Assembly: GCA_941918925.1 (NCBI GenBank) | Contig: OW799233.1 | Location: 78,991,797 to 79,055,796 of the forward strand | Source of the DNA: Phyto melanocephala | Lineage: Eukaryota; Arthropoda; Insecta; Diptera; Rhinophoridae | Length of the DNA stretch: 64,000 bases | Reading direction: 5' to 3' | In this document: piece by piece, positions 26,701-38,700 of the stretch | Layout: each line of letters begins with the position of its first letter | How positions within the stretch are numbered: the first letter of the stretch is position 1 | Notes under the pieces: model-generated | The model's database searches: none | Seen by the model: only the letters and a program-made list of their open reading frames with translations | What the model was told of the DNA's origin: nothing | Made by a program: the position numbers and the translations under genes

Positions 26701-29700
26701 GTTGATTTCGAGAAATGGACCTGTCAATTGGCCTCCAAGGTCGTGCGATTTGACACCTCTCGATTATTTCCTGTGGGGCTACGTGAAGTCACTCGTTTAT
26801 GCTGATAAACCAGCAGCAATTGACGCCTTGGAGGCCAGCATTGTTCGTGTTATTCGTGACATACGGCCAGCAGTGCTCGAAAAAGTGGCCCAAAATTGGA
26901 CGTCCAGAATGCGCTTCGTCAAGAACAGCCGCGGTGCCCATATGCCCGAAATCATTTTCAAATGTTAATGTCACGTATTGATCTTTCGAATAAAAAAAAA
27001 ATTTTGATTACAATTTAATTTTTTGTGTTATTTTTTACAATTTCAAGTTCTATCGGGCTTAAAAAAACACCCTTTATTTTATGGAGGAGCTAATAAAATA
27101 AACTCATTTTATTATACCCTTCACACAAGTAAGTAAGTATATATACCCTTTTTCACTGTGTGAAGGGTATAAAAAGGGTATATGTATATAGGTTTGTCAT
27201 TCCGTGTGAAATTTCTACAATTTTGATTTCCGACCCCATAAAGTATATATTTTCTGAAAGCTTATGACTAGGGGAGTCGATTAAGCCCTGTCAGTCTGTC
27301 CGTCTGACCGTGTGTATGTTGAAATCAACTTTTTGAAGGCCCCCGACATCACCAAGACCCGCGTGAGGTATTAAAATATCAGAAATATCGGGAGCAGATT
27401 GGTATTGAAAATCAGAAAAATCTGTACATAAACGACTGAGATATGAGCAAAAAACCACGACCACCTCGTTTTTTTTTACAACAACACACACCGGATGAAC
27501 GTAGGTTCAAATCCCAGTTGAGGCAAAAAAAAAATTTTTTTTTAAATTTAAATTTTATTTTTTTTTATATATTTTTTTAATACATACATACATACATAAA
27601 CTCAATTTATAATTTTACAATGGTACGTTTTTGAGCGGATAAAATCTTTATAAAGAATAATGAAGCATATAGTATGTATGTATGTACTCATTTATTTAAA
27701 GAAAACAAAATGTCACCGCGGCTTTCGCTGACAACGTAGTGTGCGTGTGTGTAAAATACCTACCCTGTAGGAAATGTCACTAGTGAATCAGTACTGATTC
27801 ACACAGTGTATTTTTCGGTATATTTAAAAACAAAAACATCATAAAAGCAACAAAATTGGATGTACGATTCTGAAATTTTGCACACATGGCTTTTTGGTCA
27901 AATGCTTTGTCCTAACGGAAAATAAATGTGATACTCCCACTTTTACGCCCACCTCAAATATAACGTCTAAACTTAAATTCATATAATTTTTACGAATAAA
28001 GATTTTAGAATAATAAAGAACTATATTGAAACATCTAAGTTGCCTTCATTAGTAGAAACAACTTCAACACGCCTACTTTAACGCCCACTTTCATTGAAAG
28101 ACTAAATTTACGAAAACATTTTACTAGCATATCAAAGTTATACAAAGAACGTGAGACATATTTTAGTATAAAGAGATTATTGCATAGCGATTACTGTTAA
28201 TAACAAACAAATACATTTTGTGCTATAAATTGGGTTATTTCCCGAAAATTTGAGTTATTTAATCTTCCCGATTTCCCGGGATTATTTTTCGGGATCCCGG
28301 GAAATAAAAAAGGTGGCTACGATTCGAAAGCAGATGTTTATATTGTTTATATTGAAATTAAATTCTAATGATTTTATTTTTGATCTCATAGCTGAAGTAC
28401 CTGTATTTTTGTTTTTGTGCTCATATTTGATCTCGTATCTAGAGAATAATATTTTTTTTAATACAAAATATTTTTACTCAATTTATATTTTTTAAATTCA
28501 AGTTTTTTTATTGATTTTTATAGTTTTGGAGTTTTTTTTACATTATAAACTATTTTATGCTTTTTAATAAAATTTTTTTTTTTAAATAAAAACAAATTTA
28601 CTTTTTATTTGTTTTGCTGTGGGATCCCGGGATATTAAAAAATAAATCTCGCATTTCTGGGAAACACAAATTTTCGGGAAAAAAACCCTAGATATAAAAG
28701 AACGGAAAACTGGTGGTGGGTATAAAAGATTCGGTTTTGTCTGTTGGTCTGTGTAGCAAATTCTAAACAAGAAACTATACGAAATAACAAAACCTGCTTA
28801 CAATACAAGAAAGATTTATTTAAAAATAACACACGGAGATTCCAACTAGAGAGCATTACAAGCATAAGGGAAATAGAAACAATACAAGCCATTCAATTTA
28901 AAAGAGTGTTTGTATATTACTCTCTCTTTCTAAAATAAATACTTGCAGGAAAATATGTTTTGCTTTACGATCAAAATTTAGAAATATAGAATAAAACTGA
29001 AATATCACAATCTTGGAATAAAATATAGCTGAAACACAGCAAAGACTAAATGGAACATTAAAGCTAAATTGGAACATTTTTTAAAGTTTTGATAGTAGAC
29101 CTAGGCCAAAGAAAAACTTGCATAAAACTTGAACTTTTAATGTCCTGTAATGAGATGAGTTCGCATGTCTTATCGCTTATAAAACAGTGTTTTCCTATAA
29201 ACTTCCCTAAATGTAATTATTAAGTAACACTACTGTTTAATATTTTTACGTTTTCTGTGTGTTCTATTGATCTCGATGATTTTGCTATGATTTACAGGTA
29301 TTTATACATTTTAATATTGTTGCATATCTCCCTACATTGGCGTATGTAGGTCATATTGTTATCAAGGTTTGTCAATATTTCCTGTTTTTTTTTTCAGTTT
29401 CCTACAAAAAAAAAGTAATTCTTTTTCGAGTGGCACCAACAAACTTTTTATGTATATAATTTGGTGTTTTTAACATTATTTATTGCATATTTCAATTCCT
29501 TCCAAATCATAGCCATAATTGTAAAGCTCTGTACAGACGGTTGTCAGATTTTACTTAATTGCTACACCTAAACATATGCTAACAATGGAATGACAATGAA
29601 GAATTGCTTCCATAAGGTAAATTGTCAGTTCTGACGGTTGTGAGACTTTTGTCAGAAAAGCTGACAATTTCATTGGCAGATGTTGTTCTGACAATAACAT

Positions 29701-32700
29701 TATCTGACGATGTTGTCCGACAAAAAATTGTAAGTTTAGACGGTTGTCAGATCACGGTATAAAAAAAATTGGCAGATCTGTTGTCAGAAATTGCTTTGGT
29801 CCTGTTTTTTTTACAATCTTAGATTCCGATAGCGTCTGGGGATCTAGAAAAGCTTTCACAAATTTAAAAATGGAATACTCTGTACCGTCCTCTTCATATT
29901 TACAATAATTTTTATTATTTTAATTTTGTTCTCCACTTATTGACACAAATCTAAACTGAAACAAGAAACACGCAAGAAAATTAACAATTTTTTTTTGCAC
30001 AACAGCTGTTGCATTGAAAGAGCGTTTTGCAGTGATGCCATATGAAGATACATACTTAAAATTCCCACGTTTTTAAAAAAATCTCCTAAATTTTTCCTAG
30101 TATACAATTTATGTAAAAAAATTATGAAAAAGGTTCAAATTCAAGATGGCCGTCATGACAGAATGGCGAACAAATTTGTGTAATGAGTGAATTTTAGTTA
30201 TTAAAAATTTATCTAATTTACCCCCTGCAATATTGGGATCAAATTAAAGGAACTGACAAGTAGAATACAGAATATCATGTATAACCTATAAAAATCAAGA
30301 TGAACGCCATGACAAAATATCGAACAAATTTGTATACATAAGATGATTTTTGTAATTAAAAACTTACCGACATCAATAGTGGTATTAAATGAAAGGGCTT
30401 GACCTGTAAAATACAGTAGGCTTAACAAAAATTCTTTATTTAAGATGGCGTCCAATACAAAAGGGCGAATTACATATTTGTAATTCAATATGGGTATTAA
30501 ATAAAAGGGCTTGAATAGTAAAATATATTACGCTATAAATCAATAAATATAATTATATTTTGATAATTAAAATTTTACTCTCTACAATATTGGTATCAAA
30601 TGAAAAGGCATAGTTAGCATGTTTTATTTCGTATATGCAAGTATGTATGAACGCATAGAAGTCCGAGATTATGTAGTTTGTATATGTATGTATAGACGTC
30701 TATGATTATAGTGTTTATATATATTTATGCATTTACTACAAACATATGTTTGTATATTTTTGCTATCAACTTTTCTTTGTAAATTATGATAAAGTTAATA
30801 TCTGCATAATTCAAGCGAGTGCTGGTGACATATATAGTAGATTAGTCATGGTCGAATATAACGTTCTTAATTGTTTTTATGTATAAATATAATAGAAAGT
30901 ACAAGAAAATTCCTAAAAACAACATTCTATTCAACAATACTAAAAGCAACATTTTATACATCTGACATCACTAACTTGTATGACAATGACGCCATTGTCA
31001 TATGCACAAAACTTGTACATCTGCCAATATAAAACTTCTGACAACATGTTTCAATGGTCTGACAATAACGATGAAGGTTGTTCAGACGATTGCAATATAT
31101 CTGACAATATTGTTGTCAGGTTGCCGTCTAACAATGGTATGACAATGACTTTTCTGCCAACATTGTTATGCAAACATTGCCAGTTCACACGGTTGTAAGG
31201 TATTTGCTACCAATTTTTCACACAATATTGTACGATCTGACAACCGTGTGTACGAAGCTTAAATATAAAAAAATATTCATACAAATATTTTGTTATTTTT
31301 CTCTGTTTTTTTTTTTTTTTCTTATTAAAGGTTTATAAACGGTTTGTGAAACTAATTTTCTTTGGAATTTTAATTTGTAAACCTCTTTTAAAGCTGTTTT
31401 AAATTTTATTAAATAAACTGTCAATTAATTACTATAACTAAACAATTTTACTTAATTTAATTGTATGCAAATATTAATAATGTATAATCTAAAAAAAAAC
31501 ACCACAATTTATAAATTTCAGCCAAATTCAAGATGTGAAGATAACTTTTACTCCGGAAGAAAAGTGCTTTTAATATTCTTGTTGTCTTTAAAGACAGAAA
31601 TGTCTCATAGAAGTTGAAGAACGAAGTAGACAAAAACTGAAAATTTTTATTATAATTAAATAGAATCTCTAAATAGTTTTTGTTAAAGTTAATAACTATA
31701 TTTTTAAGTAGCAAAATAAAAACGTTTAAAAAATTTAAAATTAGCGTCGCTAGTGCGTTCCGTTCGGCTAAAAGTCAATTAATTTTTCAGTATTCTAGAA
31801 ACTTGCAGTTCAATTTAATTGTTTTAGGAATTATAATAACAAATATTATTGAACTGTAGTCATAAATTATAAATTTTAAAGCTTTTGTAAATACATCAGA
31901 CTCTCAATGTATGCATTTATATAACGACAATTGAAATACTTACAATTGACTGTTGCAGTATTTGTTGATGCTCGTGTTGCTGTTGTGACTGTTGATCTCT
32001 TTCCCATGGTACATAACGATTACCATAAGCCATTGGACCATTCCAATGTTGCATAACCATTGAATTGCCACTGTCATCCGTTAAATTGCTACTGCTCATG
32101 TTACTTTGATTTGATTTTTTGACCATTTCTTCTTTAGATTTTTTCTTTAATGTTTTACCAAAAGCACACAAACGTTCGCGACATAGGAATCCAATAATGA
32201 CAGCAGCTGCCACGAAAAGCCCACAAACAGACAAAATAAGAGGAATCAGTTGTGATCTAAAACTATTAAATATTGTGGTGGAATTTTTTGCATGAATTGA
32301 AAATTCCTCGTCGTCTTTATTCTGTTTAATACCGCCTTCGCTACTGCTTTTGATCAATGACGAATTTGTAGTAGGTTTTGACTTGGTTACATGGTTGGAT
32401 GCTGTACCACGATGACTGATGGGTGCTAGTTTTAGTCGACTTGTGGTCGCAGACGTTGTCTGCGCTGCTACCACAGTTGTTATTTCAACACTATAGTCAA
32501 TATCCGCTTCATCGCTATTTTTATCGGAGATATCTGAATGCCACATTGGCAGCTGCTGATTGGGATTATAGTTAAAAACAGGCGGTGGGTAAATGTTATT
32601 AAATCCACTTGGTAAATATTGTGTCGGCCTTCTGTTAGGTTGTTGATTTCGTATCGATTGTACACCTGGCAAACGATCGAAGGATGGTAAAAAGTGAGAT

Positions 32701-35700
32701 ATGTTATGTACTACATTTGATATAGATGGTGTTGGTGCGGCAGATCCATGAGCACCGCCATTTTTTGCCGATAAAATATTGACGTACACTTCATTTTTGG
32801 CGGTCAATTGTCCATCCGTAACAGTTATGTAGATGAAGAAGTTTTCACCACCCTACAAGTAAAAAAAAAAATAGTCTACATGTTTATTTCTATATAAAAA
32901 TAGCAATAGTGTATTCACAAGAAGTCCTAAGTGTAGCATTGTCATAATGTAATAATATCCCAAAGTTGTTAAATACTTAAATTTGGAAAAAGAATAACAT
33001 TAAGACAATACGACGCTTTGGCATCATGAATTCACCAAGGCATACTAACGAATTTATTTAATTATTCAACATAAACAAGAAATCTTTTTTATATAAATTA
33101 TAAAGTAATACATGGTTTAAACTCACCCGCCCACTTAAAGTTTGATTAAGATATACTACACCACCGACTGGATCTATGCGAAATGGATTATTTGTGCCTT
33201 TATATGCTGGTTCTAAGCCAAATATTAATTCGTCGTTTTCAGAGTCATCTGCACGAATGCGTGCAATTATTTGACCAACTTGTTCTGTTTCCGTTATTCG
33301 CCAATTGCGATCTGGAACCACTAATATAGGAGGACTGTTAACATGAGAACGCCCTTGACTTAATGCTAAAATTAAATTAAAATAAATTATTAAATTACTA
33401 ATAATCAACTGACTTTATGCATTAATTTAAATTTAGTTTTCAGTAATAATTCGGCTAGTATTTACTCGCCCATAATAAAACTATATATAACAAATCTCTT
33501 AATTATTTTACAATTTTCATATTGATGTTATAAAAACAAATAATTCGCTGGTATTTCCCAGCATCTTCAGGGACAATTTTGATTGAATCTTACAACGATA
33601 TAACTTCTTTAAACACAATTTTGGAAATAAAATATCAACTGTAGGGTAACAGATTTTTGCAATTTTTATATTACTTACATAAGTATTATCTGAACCCGGA
33701 CCACTTTGATGGTATACACAAAGTTGTATTTTAATTCCTAAAAATTGCTCGATTAGGAAAAACATTCCCCAATTTAAAAGCAAACCCAATACATTTTGAA
33801 CATACAAAAAACCACATCAAAATAACTTTTAACTCTTTCGATTTTGTCTATTTGTCCATACACATGAAGCACTGTTTCTGCAAAAACAATTTGCATCAAC
33901 ACATATGCTTGGGCATGTGTTAGTAACAACTTTGACGCTTATAACTCCTAAATACTCAATTTTAACAGAATTGAGATTGTGCACTTCTGCAGGAAAATTT
34001 CTTTCTAACATTAATTTAATTTACAATTGCAGTTGTATGCTTGTTGTTGGTAATTTCCATTGAAACATTTTGTACAAGTCGAATCAATCAGGTGACTGCA
34101 TAACTACAACAAATACAATAAAAAAATAACAACAGGCATTTTGTTAGTGTCAAGGCGAATTTATACAGGTGAAATTATCAGCCCAGCTGATTGGGAAACT
34201 TTTTGTCAAAATTGGTTGTGTTCGCCTTGATTCCACTTATTAATGCAGGGATAGGAAATGTGATTTTAGTTTCGGTATAAAACAATTAACTTGGGTGTAC
34301 TTTTTTGATAATAAATTTATGTATATTTGTTGCTTTTGCGTCATTAATAATGTGTTTAAAAAATTTATATCCTCTTTTTAATCAAATTTTATTATATTTA
34401 ATATGTAAAAACAACTTTTCCATCCCTGATATACGAATTGGCCTTGACATAAAACATATCCGAAAAGTTGCTTTGTTGTATCAATTCGCCGTTGCATATA
34501 CCGTATGGATATGCCTTGGTTAGTGTTTTGAGTACGCAAAATGTCAGTATCAAGGAGAATTTAAACTCGCCTTTGTTAAGTTTCGACAACTATAAACAAT
34601 TTACCTTGTTAATTGAAATGTTAATTTTTTATTATCTCTTGTTTAATTTATGTATTTATTTCGAAATTTTGAAACGAAATTCAAGCTAACAGCTGTAAGT
34701 TACACAAAGAAGAAGTTGATTCTTTGTTGTCTAAAAATGCATCCACAGCTGAAGTTGAGAAAAGCCAAAAGGAACTAAAAGGTATTCCTAAAAACAAATC
34801 AAAAATTAAAACTCATGATGTTTCTTTTATAATAGGTAAAACATATAATAAATAATAACCGCAATATGTCTGTTTGGAAACCTAATTTCCGGTAGGTTCT
34901 TTTATTTTATTATCTACTGGATCTAGAAAGAGCAGACAAAACTAAAACAGTCACCCTTATCGTGAATATTTTTTTCCTCGAAATATTTCCCTTTTTCTTA
35001 AAGTTGCAATCGTGAATTATTTCCACGTCAAAAAACTGTCATGTTCGAAAAAAATACGGCATCACAGATTTTTATTTGCGTGGGCTTTCTCCCTTTAATT
35101 AAGTGACTTTTCTCACAAACATTTTGATAGTGAATCAAAAGGAAGCACAATATGTAAGTGTTTTTTTTTTTCTATTTAAAAAAAAAAATTAAATTATTTT
35201 ATTTGATTGAGTAGAAATGCAAACAAGGTACAGCTGGCTACATTTGGTAGTTTTCGACGATAATTTCTCTCAATTGAAAGTTATTGCAACCATAGTGATA
35301 AAAAGCATAGATTGTGCAGGGTGCAGCACACATTAATAATTTTAATTGCTTTTCTTTTGGACGAATAATGCAATTCTCGAGCCCCAAGTATATACCTCCA
35401 TCTATTTTTATACCCGCCACCAAAAAAATGGTGGGGGTATATTCATTTTGTCATTCCGTTTGTAACACATCGAAATATCCATTTTAGACCACATAAAGTA
35501 TATATATTCTGAATCAGGGTTTGATTTGATGACGATCTAGATATGTCCGTCCGTCTGTCCGTCTGTTGAAAGCACGATAGAGGTCGCACCGAAAAAGCTA
35601 GGGGGGTCAAATTTTGCCAGAAGGTTTGTTTGGTATTGAAAATGGGCTAAATCGGAGTATTAGGAAGAGAGTTATAGCTCGAAAAGCAAGAGTAGGTCGA

Positions 35701-38700
35701 AAAAACGGTGTCCTTCGAACATCAAATAAAATGGAATTGTGTCCAAACGCATTAACGTAGACTCCTGAAACTTCGAATATATGTTTCCTGAATAAAAACA
35801 ATATTATTCCCCGAAAATTATCTAAATCTATGCATTAGGAAAGGAGTTATCGATCAAAATATACGAAAATTTATACCGCACAGTGTATTTTTCGGTATAT
35901 TTAAAAACAAAAACGTCATAAAAGCAACAAAATTAGATGTACGACACTGAAATTTTGCACACTTTGCTTTTTGGTGAGACGCTTTTTTGTAACGGAAAAT
36001 CAATGTGCCACGCCCACTTTTACGCCCACCTCCCATGTAACGTTTTAACTGAAATTCATATAATTTCTCTATTAATAAAGATTTTGGAATAATAAAAGGC
36101 TATATTAAAACATCTAAAATGTACTCATTCGTAAAAATAACTTTGACACGCCTACTATAGCGCCCACTTTTCACGTTATCTACCGTTAATGAAATGTTAA
36201 AGCTCATAAAACCGACAAAATTAGAAGTATGCTGAGGAAATTTTCTACATATATATTTCTAATCAATGTAGTTGTTGTGGCAAAAATTTTAGGTGACACG
36301 CCCACTATAACGCCTACCTCCCATATAACGGTTTTTTTTAAATTCATGTAATTTCTCTATTGACAAAGATTTTGGAATAATAAAAGGCTATATTGAAACA
36401 TCTAAAATGTACTCATTCGTAAAAATAACTTTGACACGCCTACTATAGCGCCCACTTTTCACGTTATCTACCGTTAATGAAATGTTAAAGCTCATAAAAC
36501 CGACAAAATTAGAAGTATGCTGAGGAAATTTTCTACATATATATTTCTAATCAATGTAGTTGTTGTGGCAAAAATTTTAGGTGACACGCCCACTATAACG
36601 CCTACCTCCCATATAACGGTTTTTCTTAAATTCATGTAATTTCTCTATTGACAAAGATTTTGGAATAATAAAAGGCTATATTGAAACATCTAAAATGTAC
36701 TCATTCGTAAAAATAACTTTGACACGCCTACTATAGCGCCCACTTTCCACGTTATCTACCGTTAATGAAATGTTAAAGCTCATAAAACCGACAAAATTAG
36801 AAGTATGCTGAGGAAATTTTCTACATATATCCTTCTAATCAATGTAGTTGTTATGCCAAAAACTTTAGGTGACACGCTCACTATAACGCCTACCTCCCAT
36901 ATAACGGTTTTTCTTAAATTCATGTAATTTCTCTATTGACAAAGTTTTTGGGAGAATAAAGAACTTTATTGAAATATCTAAGTTGTATTTATTAGGAGAA
37001 ACTTTATTGACACGCGTACTTTAATGCCCACTTTCATTGAAAGACTACATTTACAAAAGTATTTTATTAGCATATCGAAGTTATAAAGGGTGGTTAAATT
37101 TTAAGGGCTGATGTTGAATTTAAATAAAAAACAAATTATTTAGGAAATTATTATTAGTTCTTTTTGTAATGATAATATTTGTACGGTTCAATTATGTATT
37201 TAACAAAATATCGGCCAAATGCCCCCCCCCTCCGTCCTTGGCGCCACTCCTCTATATGATGGTCCAAATTTTCAATGATAATGTTGATGCTCAATTGTTA
37301 GGCACGATGATGAGTCGAGATTGACTGCTCTTTTGCCACACTATCGAAAAAACAGCAATGGTTCCCATTCAACGAACTAAGAAGGCATTCACAGATTTTC
37401 TAACATTTTATACAGACCTGTTTTGCAGAAATTTAAATATTTTTTACAATTCTCACGATTGTGGACGAATTTGAACGATTATGTTGACCAAAAGAATTAC
37501 GAAGTGCACAAAATGCATTTTGATTTGAACGCCCATTTTCATAAAAAACCTGAATAACGTTAAAGCGTTGCTCATTTGCGTATCTTTCCACGGATCAAAT
37601 TGAGTAATTGAGTAAAGACTAGGTGTAGTTCACCTTCAACATGGGCCCTTAAAATTTAACCACCCTCTACAAATAAAGTGATACATATTTTATTATAAAG
37701 AGATTATTCCATAGCGATTAACAAAATAATAAATATTGTGCTTTAAATGTACACAAAATTGGTGGTGGGTATAAAAGATTCGGCACAGCCGAATATAGTG
37801 CTCTTCTATATAGTTCTTTCTGCAATATTTCGTATCGCGAATGCTTTTCATTGAACTTCATTTCAGTCGATCCACCGCTGGGTGATCTGTATGGTGTTAG
37901 TAACCATGTTTCCAATGGATATTCAGTATCTCCTAAGGAATGAAACTAGTTACATTACCATGTTATTTATTTTTGCTTATATGTACATTTTAATAGTCAT
38001 CTTCCATTTTATTTTGCTTCTATTCCAAACTGCAGAATCGTGACTTGCTCCAACATGAAGAGCATCTACAAAGCATATCCTTGTTTTCTTATCCGATATC
38101 TAGAAACCAACTGTACACTCTACACACTCTACAATTTTGAACTTTTAGAGAACTAGTGACAATATTAAACATAATTTTGATATCGATGTTTACGACATTA
38201 ATAGTTAAGAACGTTGGAAGGAAAAAAAGTTTAGAAATTATGATAATTAATAAACTATTAACGATAAACACAGAAATCGGTGGGAAAAAAGTCAACATAC
38301 AGCTTTGGCATCTCTTAAAATTAATAAGAAAATTAAGAAGCCAAAGAGAAAAAAACCGTTAGTTTTCTTGAATTGATTTATTTCTCAAATACTACAATCA
38401 TTTAAATTCAGAAAGCGATTTGTAAAACACGTTTTAACTTTAAAAATGGTAAATAGAAGAAAAATACAGCAATCAGTTCGAAATTTGGTGGTTAACTTTC
38501 GAACTATTGTGCAAACTATTGTCAAAAACCATCAAAACACCAACAGTACCGAAAATAAGCCACGATCTGGAAGACCGAAGAAGCTTTCGAGACGCGATAT
38601 TAATAGTGGCCTTAAAGAAGACCAAAAATATCCGAAAATAAGTTCCCCAAATTTAGCCGAATGCCTTGCAAGATGTTCAAATATTATTGTTTCAAACAGA

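Larger units (their letters stand above)
35409..37805 (+). mobile_element. Long INE-1/DINE-like element with 288-bp tandem repeats
   Basis: Starts TATACCCGCCACCAAAAAAA with GGTGGGGGTATA, and ends TGGTGGTGGGTATAAAAG with the hairpin ATTCGGCACAGCCGAAT and AGTGCTCTT. It is about 2.4 kb against about 0.9 kb for other copies, because the interior is expanded into three 288-base tandem units and because a 582-base mariner-derived element is inserted. Non-coding. In Cad96Ca intron 1. Confidence 0.8.

Noticed and set aside
32480..32665. Minus-strand 61-residue frame inside exon 3
   Set aside because: Out-of-frame shadow of Cad96Ca exon 3.
36000..36950. Possible CRISPR-like array because of regular spacing
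   Set aside because: The units are contiguous 288-base tandem copies inside an INE element; there are no short repeats with unique spacers, and the genome is eukaryotic.
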